23,352 nucleotides of DNA, taken from IMG/VR virus record IMGVR_UViG_3300014962_000438, positions 1 through 23,352 of that record. The stretch is one strand, 5' to 3'. Source of the stretch: a virus. Of the stretch, positions 6,777-14,995 are shown piece after piece; the first letter of the stretch is position 1; the number at the start of each line of letters is the position of its first letter. The notes below the pieces were generated by a model, which was not told the origin of the DNA, did no database searches, and was given only the letters and a program-made list of their open reading frames with translations. A program made the position numbers and the translations under genes.

Positions 6777-8666
6777 ATGAATGTAGATATATTTAAAGAA
6801 AAACTAAAACCAAAATTTTCTATAAAGACATTAGAAAATCCACAAAAAACGGCAGAACTTATTGCAGATGCTTATGAAAAAGCAACTATAAATATAAGTT
6901 CTACTATCTATGGATCAAAACTAATTTCTGCAGATAAAAGTGTTTTAGCGGATAATTTAAAAAAAGGTCTCGAATTAAATTCTAGAATAACAAAAAAAAA
7001 TCCCAATACCGTTGAGCCAGGATGGCTTATTATGGCAATGGGATTTTATTTATACTGGAATAGTGCAAAATTTACTCCAATGCCGCCAATGCCACCAGCA
7101 ACAAATCCAGCTCCAGTAAAAGATACGGGAACTATTTTAATTTTTCCTGGAAATCCAAAAAAATTAGCAGAAAATATAAAGAAAATTTTTATCACACAAG
7201 ATTTAGAATTTTTAATAAATAATCTTTCAAAGATACTATATTCACATTTAGCAACTATTACTGGTGTATATGTTGGTATAATAGCAGGAACACCACCTGT
7301 TCCATTAAATCCTATACCATGGACTGGATTGTTTGATAAACCTAAACAAAATGTTGATGGTAAACCTATAATAGATTCAAAACTTACATTTGAACAAGCA
7401 CTTCAAAATATATCAGTTCCAGAAGATATAAAAAAAACTCTAGTATTATTGGATATTCAATATATTTCTAGCGATGACAAATTACATATTGGTCAAATTA
7501 TGGTAAGTAAAGATGTTCAAAATGATGTTAAAGAATTTTTTAAAATTTTATTAGAAGAAAAATTCCCTATAAATAAAATGATTCCAGTTGTTAAATACGA
7601 TTGGGATGATGAAAAATCTATGGAGGATAATAACACATCTGGATTTAATTATAGAGTAATAGCCAATTCTGATAAAATGTCAAAACATTCATTTGGTTCG
7701 GCAATCGATGTAAACCCAAAATGGAATCCTGTTATTTATAGAGATGGAAAAATTTTGCCAAAAGGAGCATATCGTGATGAATCTGCACCGGGAACATTAA
7801 CTGATGATAACAAAGCAGTAAAATATTTGAAAAGTAAAGGATGGAATTGGGGTGGAGACTATAAATCTTTTAAAGACTGGCATCATTTTGACAAAGATAT
7901 AGATTCAAATGAGACAAAATCAAACGTTGTACCAACAAGTGACTACACATATGCTGAAATAAATCCAGCAACAGTTACAGTTGATATTGGTATACCAAAG
8001 ATAAAAAATAATATACAGTCTGGATTTCAACTTTTAAATATACCACAATGGCAACAAAGAGGATTTAAATGGTCATTTGCAAATTTAACATTATACGAAC
8101 CATCTGGTAAAGCAACGGGTGTATTTGTTAAACAAGGTAGAATTACAAACCCAATAACAGAATATCCATATTACACTATGAAAAGTGAAACAACTGGTGG
8201 TTCATTTTTTAGATATGTAACAATAGCTATTTTAAAAAATAACACAATAAAAATGTATGAAACTGATTACGATGTTAGGAGAAATATAATTCAGTCTGCA
8301 GAAGATAAAGTATTAAGAGAATTAAAATTTATTAAATTTGCTTTTTCTGGAACAGACTTATTAATCAGAGACGGTGGACCAATTGAGGAGAGAGCCGTTA
8401 GGATATTAGATGATGATAAATCAAGACCAAAAACATCAGTTGGATTTCATGGTAATAAATTGTATGTTGCAGTTACAACTGCTAAAACTTCACAAAATTG
8501 GATTAAATGGGGGAATACATTGAGAGAAATAAATGAAAATGCAACATGGATTTCTATGGATGGTGGTGGATCATCTACAATGGTTATCAAAGGAATAAAA
8601 AAACAAGTTGCAGAAGGAGTAGACGGTAGAAAAATATCTACTATAATTGGTTGGTACGAGGTATAA
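6777..8666 (+). CDS. M15-type peptidase fused to a phosphodiester glycosidase (NAGPA) domain; probable endolysin or virion hydrolase
   Basis: The protein has 629 residues. Residues 1 to about 240 are a helical, proline-containing region of unknown function, resembling N-terminal parts of some phage structural proteins. Residues about 270-375 form an M15 D,D-/L,D-carboxypeptidase-type zinc site: SKHSFGSAIDVNP supplies His304 and Asp311, and DWHHFD supplies Asp367 and His370. From about 415 a second domain shows the NAGPA (DUF2233-like) layout, with RDGGP at 531-535 and the hallmark ISMDGGGSSTM at 592-602. M15 enzymes cut peptidoglycan stem peptides; NAGPA-family enzymes cleave sugar phosphodiesters. 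I infer a cell-wall enzyme acting on peptide and possibly glycan polymer. It lies between holin-like and spanin-like genes. ATG at 6777 has no clear ribosome site. Confidence 0.8.
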   Translation: MNVDIFKEKLKPKFSIKTLENPQKTAELIADAYEKATINISSTIYGSKLISADKSVLADNLKKGLELNSRITKKNPNTVEPGWLIMAMGFYLYWNSAKFTPMPPMPPATNPAPVKDTGTILIFPGNPKKLAENIKKIFITQDLEFLINNLSKILYSHLATITGVYVGIIAGTPPVPLNPIPWTGLFDKPKQNVDGKPIIDSKLTFEQALQNISVPEDIKKTLVLLDIQYISSDDKLHIGQIMVSKDVQNDVKEFFKILLEEKFPINKMIPVVKYDWDDEKSMEDNNTSGFNYRVIANSDKMSKHSFGSAIDVNPKWNPVIYRDGKILPKGAYRDESAPGTLTDDNKAVKYLKSKGWNWGGDYKSFKDWHHFDKDIDSNETKSNVVPTSDYTYAEINPATVTVDIGIPKIKNNIQSGFQLLNIPQWQQRGFKWSFANLTLYEPSGKATGVFVKQGRITNPITEYPYYTMKSETTGGSFFRYVTIAILKNNTIKMYETDYDVRRNIIQSAEDKVLRELKFIKFAFSGTDLLIRDGGPIEERAVRILDDDKSRPKTSVGFHGNKLYVAVTTAKTSQNWIKWGNTLREINENATWISMDGGGSSTMVIKGIKKQVAEGVDGRKISTIIGWYEV

Positions 8667-8669
8667 ATA
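8662..8669 (+). promoter_or_regulatory. TATAAATA, exact match to the T4 late promoter core
   Basis: The octamer overlaps the stop codon of the peptidase gene and lies 23 bases before ATG 8693. It equals the T4 late -10 consensus. The same octamer also occurs inside coding sequence (6887 and 7568) in this AT-rich DNA, so chance is a real explanation. Confidence 0.25.
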
Positions 8670-8680
8670 AAATAAGTTTT

Positions 8681-8688
8681 ATATTTAT
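8681..8688 (+). promoter_or_regulatory. ATATTTAT box before the small basic protein gene
   Basis: This copy of the recurrent intergenic octamer ends 4 bases before ATG 8693, in a gap without a Shine-Dalgarno site. If the box acts as a -10 element, the transcript would begin at or near the start codon. Confidence 0.3.
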
Positions 8689-8692
8689 GTAT

Positions 8693-9037
8693 ATGACACA
8701 AGAAGAAAAAAATATAGTAAAACAAATAGTAAGAGAATATGTAATTCAATATGCTAAAGAAGGAAAAAAGCCGACCGGTGGTTTAACTGGATGGTTTAGA
8801 GATCGTTGGGTAGATATTTCTCGTAAGAAAAAAGGCGGTGGTCATCCAGAATGTGGAGCATCCGCAGGTAGCAAGGCAAGAAAAGGTGGAAAAAGAGCAT
8901 ATCCAAAATGTGTTCCTGCATCCAAAGCCGCTTCAATGTCAAAAAAACAAAAACGTAGTGCAGTTACAAGAAAAAGAAAGCACGGTGCAACGGGTCGTGG
9001 TAAAGCAAAAATGGTTTCAACAGATACAAAGGATTAA
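8693..9037 (+). CDS. Small basic Cys-containing protein (DUF5872-like)
   Basis: The 114-residue protein starts at ATG 8693; ATG at 8687 would add two residues. A short acidic helix (MTQEEKNIVKQIVREYVIQY) precedes a glycine/lysine-rich part. That part contains GGLTGWFRDRWVDISRKKKG, HPECGASAG and YPKCVPASKAASMSKKQK. The GLxxWFxxxWVDI core followed by YPKC-type residues resembles small viral domains of the DUF5872 kind. The remainder is very basic (KRSAVTRKRKHGATGRGKAK). Two Cys and one His may bind metal. Function is unknown; nucleic-acid binding would fit the charge. It lies between the M15/NAGPA gene and the spanin-like pair. Confidence 0.6.
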   Translation: MTQEEKNIVKQIVREYVIQYAKEGKKPTGGLTGWFRDRWVDISRKKKGGGHPECGASAGSKARKGGKRAYPKCVPASKAASMSKKQKRSAVTRKRKHGATGRGKAKMVSTDTKD

Positions 9038-9039
9038 TT

Positions 9040-9378
9040 ATGGAAGATTTTTTAACACAAAAAATTGGTAATTACATAAAAATATTTGCCATATTAGTTC
9101 TTTCAATTTTATTGATATACAATGTATATGAAAATAGTCGTTCAAAAGAACAATTAAGACAATCAACCAAAAAATCTGATAGTCTTGAGGCATTAATAGA
9201 AAAATATCAATACGATTATATTGATTTGAAAAAAAGAGCAGATGTACTCGATTCCATAATTAAAGTTCGTAAAGATAGTATTCTGATAGTAAAAGAACGA
9301 TTTTATATCTATAAAAGTAAAGAAATAAAAAATCCAGATGAAGCAACAAAATATATTATCAACTTTTTAAAAGAATAA
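9040..9378 (+). CDS. Inner-membrane coiled-coil protein, i-spanin (Rz)-like
   Basis: The 112-residue protein has an N-terminal membrane helix (about residues 13-29, IKIFAILVLSILLIYNV). A charged, predicted coiled coil follows (EQLRQSTKKSDSLEALIEKY onward) and runs to the end. This N-in, coiled-coil-out layout matches Rz-type inner-membrane spanins, which help disrupt the outer membrane at lysis. ATG at 9040 sits two bases after the preceding stop, with AAAGGA upstream. Position in the lysis block and the paired gene downstream support this. No sequence signature proves it, and spanins are recognised mainly by layout. Confidence 0.5.
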   Translation: MEDFLTQKIGNYIKIFAILVLSILLIYNVYENSRSKEQLRQSTKKSDSLEALIEKYQYDYIDLKKRADVLDSIIKVRKDSILIVKERFYIYKSKEIKNPDEATKYIINFLKE

Positions 9379-9381
9379 TTT

Positions 9382-9753
9382 ATGAAATATTTGGTTATAT
9401 TATTATTTTCAACAATAACAATTTTTGCATCTGAAAAAGATTCCGTTGTTTGTTTTAAAAAAAATGAAATTGTTAAATTGGCAAATCGTATTCAACTACT
9501 TCGTGATTCAATAGAATATTTAACGGCAGTTGTAAATATTCAAGATACCGTCATAGATTTATACCAATCAAGAACAGAAACATTTATAGAACAATTACGA
9601 AATCGTGATTATGTAATAGATGCCTGTCAAAAAAGAAGTAAAGAATTAGAAAAAATAAATGAAGAACTACAACCAAAATGGTATGATAATAAATTACTTT
9701 GGTTTTTTGGTGGAGTAGGAACTGTTTTAGGAATAATGTTTGTAGTACAATGA
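9382..9753 (+). CDS. Secreted coiled-coil protein with C-terminal membrane helix, spanin-like
   Basis: The 123-residue protein begins with a signal-like helix (MKYLVILLFSTITIFASE, possible cut after Ala16). A periplasmic coiled-coil region with two Cys (24 and about 74) follows. The last 20 residues form a second membrane helix (LLWFFGGVGTVLGIMFVV). A signal plus a C-terminal anchor is the layout of unimolecular spanins, but the lipobox cysteine those need is absent. It may instead pair with the preceding membrane coiled-coil protein. Its TGA overlaps the terminase start as ATGA. Function is inferred from topology and place only. Confidence 0.45.
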   Translation: MKYLVILLFSTITIFASEKDSVVCFKKNEIVKLANRIQLLRDSIEYLTAVVNIQDTVIDLYQSRTETFIEQLRNRDYVIDACQKRSKELEKINEELQPKWYDNKLLWFFGGVGTVLGIMFVVQ

Positions 9754-11336
9754 GTCAAGTCACTAAAAACTTAAAAGATATTATCAAAGAAGAATATGCC
9801 AAGTGTGCCTCAAATCCGGTATACTTTATGAAACGTTATGCTAAAATCCAACATCCAACTCGTGGCAAAATTCTTTTTGAATTATATCCATTTCAGGAAG
9901 ATGTTCTCAAAGAATTTAATGCAAACAGATGGAACATTGTATTAAAGTCTCGTCAGTTAGGTATATCTACATTAATTGCAGGTTACTCGCTTTGGTTGAT
10001 GTTATTCAATCAGGATAAAAATATTCTTGTTATTGCTACAAAACAAGAAACTGCTAAAAACTTGGTAACGAAAGTTCGTGTTATGTATGACAATATGCCA
10101 AGTTGGTTAAAAACAGGTGTTCAAGAAGATAATAAACTTTCACTTCGATTTAAGAATGGTTCACAGATAAAAGCCGTTTCTGCTGCTGCTGATTCTGCTC
10201 GTTCTGAAGCTCTATCACTTCTTATCATAGATGAGGCCGCCTTTATTGATGACATAGATAGAATATGGGCATCTGCACAACAAACACTTGCAACTGGTGG
10301 TACTGCAATTATCAACTCTACTCCAAATGGTGTTGGTAATTTTTATCATAAACAATGGGTAAAAGCAAAACTCGGAGAAAGTGCATTCAATCCAATAGAA
10401 TTATTATGGCAAGTTCATCCAGACCGTAATCAAAAATGGAGAGATGAACAAGATATTCTTTTAGGTCCTGATATGGCTAAACAAGAATGTGATGGAAACT
10501 TTCTTGCATCCGGTCGTGCTGTTATTGACGGTGAACTTGTTAAATGGTATGAAGATACCTATGTGTGTGAACCAAAAGAAAGACGAGGAATTGAAGATGC
10601 ATATTGGATATGGGATTATCCTGATCCTAATAAATCTTACATAGTAGTTGCTGACGTTGCTCGTGGTGACGGAAACGATTATTCAGCGTTTCATGTAATA
10701 GACGTTGATAATTTAGAACAAGTTGCGGAATACAAAGGAAAACTTGATACAAAAACATATGGTAATATGTTAGTATCAGTTGCTACAGAATATAATGATG
10801 CATTACTTGTAGTTGAAAATGCAAATGTTGGTTGGGCAGTAATTCAACAAATTATAGACAGAGGTTATCCAAATCTATATTACACATACCGTGAAGACGG
10901 TTACATAGATCCACTTGTACATATACCAAAGGGTTATGATATTAAAGATAAATCACAAATGGTTCCAGGATTTACTACAAGTTCAAAAACAAGACCATTA
11001 TTAATTTCAAAATTAGAAACTTATTTCAGAGAAAGAACACCCATAATAAAGTCTTCAAGATTGGTTGAAGAACTTTATGTTTTTGTTTGGAACGGTGCAA
11101 AGGCAGAGGCACAACAAGGATATAACGATGACTTAACATTGTCATTTTCTATTGGACTTTGGGTTAGAGATACTGCAATAAAATTACGTCAAGAGGGTTT
11201 AAATCGTACAAGAATGAGTTTAGATTATTTCGGTAAAGGATCAACTATACAATCATCTATATCGAATAATAAAGATGATGGTTGGTCTATGAAAGTTCGT
11301 GGTAACAATGAAGATTTAACTTGGTTGATTAAATAG
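9750..11336 (+). CDS. 17: Terminase large subunit, T4 gp17-like
   Basis: The 528-residue protein starts at ATG 9750, overlapping the previous stop as ATGA; an in-frame TTG at 9699 lies inside the upstream gene. The ATPase half shows a T4-type Walker A variant (KSRQLGIST, 66-74), Walker B (LLIIDEAAF, with Asp161-Glu162) and the coupling motif NSTPNGVGNF. The nuclease half has the RNase H-like acidic set: Asp302 in VADVARGDGND, Glu356 in LVVENANVGW and Asp460-Asp461 in YNDDLTLS. The enzyme binds the portal, pumps DNA into the prohead and cuts the concatemer. The length is somewhat under the T4 protein. No small terminase gene was recognised nearby. Confidence 0.95.
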   Translation: MSQVTKNLKDIIKEEYAKCASNPVYFMKRYAKIQHPTRGKILFELYPFQEDVLKEFNANRWNIVLKSRQLGISTLIAGYSLWLMLFNQDKNILVIATKQETAKNLVTKVRVMYDNMPSWLKTGVQEDNKLSLRFKNGSQIKAVSAAADSARSEALSLLIIDEAAFIDDIDRIWASAQQTLATGGTAIINSTPNGVGNFYHKQWVKAKLGESAFNPIELLWQVHPDRNQKWRDEQDILLGPDMAKQECDGNFLASGRAVIDGELVKWYEDTYVCEPKERRGIEDAYWIWDYPDPNKSYIVVADVARGDGNDYSAFHVIDVDNLEQVAEYKGKLDTKTYGNMLVSVATEYNDALLVVENANVGWAVIQQIIDRGYPNLYYTYREDGYIDPLVHIPKGYDIKDKSQMVPGFTTSSKTRPLLISKLETYFRERTPIIKSSRLVEELYVFVWNGAKAEAQQGYNDDLTLSFSIGLWVRDTAIKLRQEGLNRTRMSLDYFGKGSTIQSSISNNKDDGWSMKVRGNNEDLTWLIK

Positions 11337-11354
11337 TTTTCAGAATTTTTATAC

Positions 11355-11362
11355 ATATTTAT
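11355..11362 (+). promoter_or_regulatory. ATATTTAT box before the portal gene
   Basis: The octamer lies in the 60-base gap after the terminase and 34 bases before ATG 11397. TATAAT follows at 11370-11375, which could be an ordinary sigma-70 -10 element, though no good -35 was seen at the expected distance. Confidence 0.35.
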
Positions 11363-11396
11363 ATTCATGTATAATACTACTAATAAAAGGTGAAAA

Positions 11397-13286
11397 ATGG
11401 CTGAAAGAAAGTCTTTGTTTGACAGATTGAAGACTCTTTTTTCCACAAATGTTGTTGTAAGAAACGTTGGTGGTAAAAGATTAAAAGTTGTTGATACTGC
11501 ACGTTATCAGGCAGATGGAAACCCACATACATCGAAAGTAGTGGATAGATATGGTCGTCTCCATGGATCAAGAGGTACACCAATATCTGTATACAACCAA
11601 TATAATTCATTCTCTGCAACAAAAATAGACCTTTACACAGATTATGAGGCAATGGACACGGATGCAATAGTTTCATCGGCTCTTGACATTTATGCAGATG
11701 AAAGTACATTGAAAAATGATATTGGTGATGTTTTAAATATTAAAACTGATAATGATAATATACGAAAGATTCTTCGTAATCTATTCTATGACATATTAAA
11801 TATAGAATATAATCTTTGGCCTTGGGTACGTAATCTATGTAAGTACGGTGATTTTTATTTATATTTGGATGTAAAAGAGGGATTGGGTATTACAAACGTT
11901 GTTCCGTTTTCTCCATATGAAATGCAAAGAGAAGAAGGAACCGATCCAGAATATATTTATATGACTAAATTTATTTATGAGGGTCCACTCGGTAAAGGTG
12001 AATTTCAAAATTATGAAATTGCACATTTTCGTTTAATGGGTGATACTAATTTTTTACCTTATGGTAAATCCATGATAGAAGGTGCAAGAAAATTGTATAA
12101 ACAATTAGTTCTCATGGAAGATGCAATGCTTATTCACCGTATTATGAGGGCACCTGAAAAAAGAGTTTTTAAAGTGGATATTGGCAATATACCTCCAGGT
12201 GAAGTTGATACATATATTGATCAAATAATGAAAAAAATGAAAAAAGTTCCTGTAATGAACGAACAGACAGGTGAATATAATCTACGATTTAATATGCAAA
12301 ATCTTTTGGAAGACTATTATCTTCCAGTTAGAGGAGCACAGTCTGCAACAAGTATAGATACTTTACCTGGATTACAATATCAAGCAATAGAAGATGTTGA
12401 ATATCTTAAAAGTAAAATATTTGCTGCTCTAAAAATACCAAAGGCGTTCTTGGGTTATGATGAAACAACCGAAGGTAAGGCAACTCTCGCTGCTCTTGAT
12501 ATTAGATTTGCAAGAACAATAGAAAGAATACAAAGAATAGTAATTTCAGAATTAAGTAAAATTGCAATAGTACATTTATACGCTCAAGGTTATGAGAATG
12601 CTGATTTAGTTAATTTTGAGTTGGGTTTAACAAGTCCATCCATTGTTTATGAACAAGAAAAAGTTGCTCTTATGAAAGAAAGAGTAGATTTGGCGTCTCA
12701 ATTAATTGAAAATAAGTTGTTTTCTATGAAGTACATATACTCAAATATATTTAACTTATCAGATGACCAAGCTGAATTTGAAAGAAATGAAATACTTGAA
12801 GATATTAAACACAAATTCCGTCAAACTCAAATTGAAAGTGAAGGAAATGATCCAGCAATAACAAAAGAATCCTTTGGAACACCACATGATATTGCAGTTA
12901 TGCACACAAAGGGTGGTAGTTCAAAGATGTATCAAATAAATGACAATGAAATTCCAGATGGCGGTTGGCCTGGTGCAGGAAGACCTGCAAAAAATCTTTC
13001 ATATTCAACAGACGATAGTCCTTTTGGGAGAGATCCAATTGGTAAAAAGGATGTTGGTAACACATTAAAAGTAAATCAATCATCAAAACACACATATAAA
13101 AATAATTCACCATTATCAGTTGAATCAAAGATGATGGTACATGATTTTGATAAATTAATAAATAGTATGAATGGATTTAAGGTAAAAACTAAAGAAATTA
13201 TATCCGAAAGTTTAAAACCAGTTAAATATGACGAAGAAAATGAATCTAATTTACTTAATGAAGACAATTTATTAAAGGAATTGTAA
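11397..13286 (+). CDS. 20: Portal protein, T4 gp20-like
   Basis: The 629-residue protein starts at ATG 11397 after an AAAAGGTG site. It has the T4-type portal layout: DLYTDYEAMDTDAIVSSALD near residue 80, NLCKYGDFYLYLDV near 150, an IPYG-like NFLPYGKSMIEGARK near 220, RIMRAPEKRVFKVDIGN, and ALKIPKAFLGYDETTEGKAT near 350. A dodecamer of this protein forms the head vertex, starts prohead assembly and is the docking site for the terminase. It follows the terminase directly and precedes the head genes. The C-terminal part from about residue 500 (GGWPGAGRPAKNLSYSTDDS and onward) is low in complexity and makes the protein longer than the roughly 520-residue T4 portal. Confidence 0.95.
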   Translation: MAERKSLFDRLKTLFSTNVVVRNVGGKRLKVVDTARYQADGNPHTSKVVDRYGRLHGSRGTPISVYNQYNSFSATKIDLYTDYEAMDTDAIVSSALDIYADESTLKNDIGDVLNIKTDNDNIRKILRNLFYDILNIEYNLWPWVRNLCKYGDFYLYLDVKEGLGITNVVPFSPYEMQREEGTDPEYIYMTKFIYEGPLGKGEFQNYEIAHFRLMGDTNFLPYGKSMIEGARKLYKQLVLMEDAMLIHRIMRAPEKRVFKVDIGNIPPGEVDTYIDQIMKKMKKVPVMNEQTGEYNLRFNMQNLLEDYYLPVRGAQSATSIDTLPGLQYQAIEDVEYLKSKIFAALKIPKAFLGYDETTEGKATLAALDIRFARTIERIQRIVISELSKIAIVHLYAQGYENADLVNFELGLTSPSIVYEQEKVALMKERVDLASQLIENKLFSMKYIYSNIFNLSDDQAEFERNEILEDIKHKFRQTQIESEGNDPAITKESFGTPHDIAVMHTKGGSSKMYQINDNEIPDGGWPGAGRPAKNLSYSTDDSPFGRDPIGKKDVGNTLKVNQSSKHTYKNNSPLSVESKMMVHDFDKLINSMNGFKVKTKEIISESLKPVKYDEENESNLLNEDNLLKEL

Positions 13287-13294
13287 ATTTTTTC

Positions 13295-13302
13295 ATATTT
13301 AT
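13295..13302 (+). promoter_or_regulatory. ATATTTAT box before the gene at 13340
   Basis: The octamer lies in the 53-base gap after the portal gene, 37 bases before ATG 13340. That spacing is close to the 34-36 bases seen before the portal and tail-chaperone starts. Confidence 0.35.
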
Positions 13303-13339
13303 TCTATGAAAGTGTAAATTTTATTGGACATCTGCAAAA

Positions 13340-14182
13340 ATGAAAAAAATAAAACATTCAAAATTTAAAAACACTGCAATGTTATTCGAGTTACTTACTC
13401 GTCAAATAACATCTGATATTATTTCATCAAATGAATCTGCAGCTATTCAGATTCTAAAAAAACATTTTGGCAAAGATACAGAACTATTAAAAGAATATGT
13501 ACTGTATAAAACCTTATGTGAAGAAAAATTAAAATCAGAAACAAGAGCTAATATGTTAATTGATGCTGCTATAAAATCCAAAAAGAATATTAATAAAGCA
13601 AAATTAAATCAAGAAAAATATGAACTCATTAAAGCTATAAAAGAAAATTTTGATATTAACTTATTTTTTCAAACCAAAGTTCAAAACTATAAAGTATTAG
13701 CATCAATATACAAAATGTTTGAATATAAGGATATGGATAATCCGATAGAAATTACAAAATCCAGAATAACATTAATAGAAACAATAACCACAAAAACTAA
13801 TAACAAATTTATTAATGAAATTTCTACAATAGAAAATCAACCAAAAGATGTTAGATTGCTTTCACAGAAACTATTAATAGAAAAATTTAACAAAAAATAT
13901 AACGAATTTAATGAATCACAGAAAAATTTGTTAAAAGAATACATAGGAAATGTAAGCAATACAAATAATTTAAAGTCATTTGTACAAACTGAAGCATCTA
14001 CCATAAAAACAATATTTAAAAATAATATCTATAAAGTAAAAGATTCTTCTTTAAAAATAAAATTAAATGAAGTAATATCACTATTGGATCAATACGATAA
14101 TATTAAAACAGTAGAAGAAAATCATATATCTTCATTATTAAGATATTATAGTATAATAGATGATTTATCATGGAGTAAATAA
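13340..14182 (+). CDS. Head-region protein of unknown function
   Basis: The 280-residue protein is Lys-, Asn- and Glu-rich and looks almost entirely helical, with no membrane segment. Its start, MKKIKHSKFKNTAMLFELLTRQ, is a recognisable opening shared by proteins at this place in other T4-like phages, but I know of no assigned function. It lies between portal and protease, where T4 has prohead-core genes 67 and 68, so a core or assembly role is inferred from position only. The ribosome site is weak (GGACA). Its TAA overlaps the next ATG by one base. Confidence 0.55.
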   Translation: MKKIKHSKFKNTAMLFELLTRQITSDIISSNESAAIQILKKHFGKDTELLKEYVLYKTLCEEKLKSETRANMLIDAAIKSKKNINKAKLNQEKYELIKAIKENFDINLFFQTKVQNYKVLASIYKMFEYKDMDNPIEITKSRITLIETITTKTNNKFINEISTIENQPKDVRLLSQKLLIEKFNKKYNEFNESQKNLLKEYIGNVSNTNNLKSFVQTEASTIKTIFKNNIYKVKDSSLKIKLNEVISLLDQYDNIKTVEENHISSLLRYYSIIDDLSWSK

Positions 14183-14487
14183 TGGCAGACCAAATACACC
14201 CAAACAATTACCCAGCATCACAAGCAAACGATTTTGAAAGAAAAGGTCATCCTGGAAAATGGTTGAAATCCATTGCAGTATCTGGAGACCAATGGTATAC
14301 CGGATCAAACTACGGTGTGGGTGCAATAGTAACATACGGAACACCTGCTGGAACTGCACATCTTTCAGATGGTGGTAGTATTGCTTTATCAAATTTAGCA
14401 GTTGGACACATTCACGAATTATCTATTGAACGTATAACTGGTGGATCAAATGCATATGTATTAATTCGCAATCAAATAATTAGGTAA
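14182..14487 (+). CDS. Small beta-rich head-region protein of unknown function
   Basis: The 101-residue protein starts at ATG 14182, with GGAG 6 bases upstream and a one-base TAATG overlap with the preceding gene. It opens with a polar segment (DQIHPNNYPASQANDFERKG). Glycine-rich, strand-like stretches follow (VGAIVTYGTPAGTAHLSDGG, ALSNLAVGHIHELSIERI, YVLIRNQIIR). There is no signal or membrane helix. The compact beta-like sequence within the head cluster would suit a small virion protein such as a decoration protein, but there is no direct evidence. Confidence 0.5.
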   Translation: MADQIHPNNYPASQANDFERKGHPGKWLKSIAVSGDQWYTGSNYGVGAIVTYGTPAGTAHLSDGGSIALSNLAVGHIHELSIERITGGSNAYVLIRNQIIR

Positions 14488-14490
14488 GTT

Positions 14491-14994
14491 ATGAGCATAC
14501 AGTCTTTCATAAAACAAATACATGAATCAGAAGAATTTAGAAAGTTTAGAGAAGAAATCGAATTAGAAGAAACTAATACAACGGCTTCTGTTCCTGGATA
14601 TCAAACACCTAATGCATTTTCTCCGAGTAAAAGTAATTTTGAAAAAACTAGTAAAGATAATGCAGAAGTTCAAGGGTATAAACTCACTCAAAAACAAAAA
14701 AAGAAAAATTTTGAGTCTGTTTACAAACAAGCAATGAATATAATTAACGAAGGAACTTACAAAGAATTTCGTAAAGATGAAACTCGTAGTTCAAACAGAA
14801 AAATAAATGATTCCATAAAGAATATAAACAAAACAATTTATGAAGTGGAAAGAGTAGTTGAACATGCATTAAAATTAAAAACAGAAATGAATGTTGATCA
14901 AAGAACTCTTTGGGGTGAATCCATGAATAGATTGAGAAAAATATCCGAAAGAATAAACAGAATTACAAAAAAAATAAACGAATTGGGTGCATAA
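14491..14994 (+). CDS. Head-region protein, possible prohead core component
   Basis: The 167-residue charged, helical protein starts at ATG 14491. Residues about 27-45 (ETNTTASVPGYQTPNAFSP) match a motif type I associate with proteins beside the prohead protease in other T4-like phages. The C-terminal half (KINDSIKNINKTIYEVERVV to the end) is probably coiled coil. It sits directly upstream of the gp21-like protease, whose ATG follows its stop by one base. A scaffold or core role is inferred from position. The exact function is unknown. Confidence 0.5.
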   Translation: MSIQSFIKQIHESEEFRKFREEIELEETNTTASVPGYQTPNAFSPSKSNFEKTSKDNAEVQGYKLTQKQKKKNFESVYKQAMNIINEGTYKEFRKDETRSSNRKINDSIKNINKTIYEVERVVEHALKLKTEMNVDQRTLWGESMNRLRKISERINRITKKINELGA

Positions 14995-14995
14995 G

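Noticed and set aside
6887-7575. TATAAATA at 6887-6894 and 7568-7575 as late promoters
   Set aside because: Both lie inside the hydrolase coding sequence with no gene start behind them; they show the octamer arises by chance in this AT-rich DNA.
8838-9071. An alternative + frame overlapping the small basic protein gene
   Set aside because: Low-complexity frame with no recognisable motif; the 8693-9037 frame carries the conserved WFRDRWVDI and YPKC residues.
9382-9460. A lipoprotein signal in the 123-residue coiled-coil protein
   Set aside because: The first cysteine is residue 24, after a polar EKDSVV stretch, and does not form a lipobox.
9699-9749. Upstream extension of the terminase to a TTG at 9699
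   Set aside because: It would overlap the membrane helix of the upstream gene, has no ribosome site, and ATG 9750 gives the usual ATGA overlap and a natural N-terminus.
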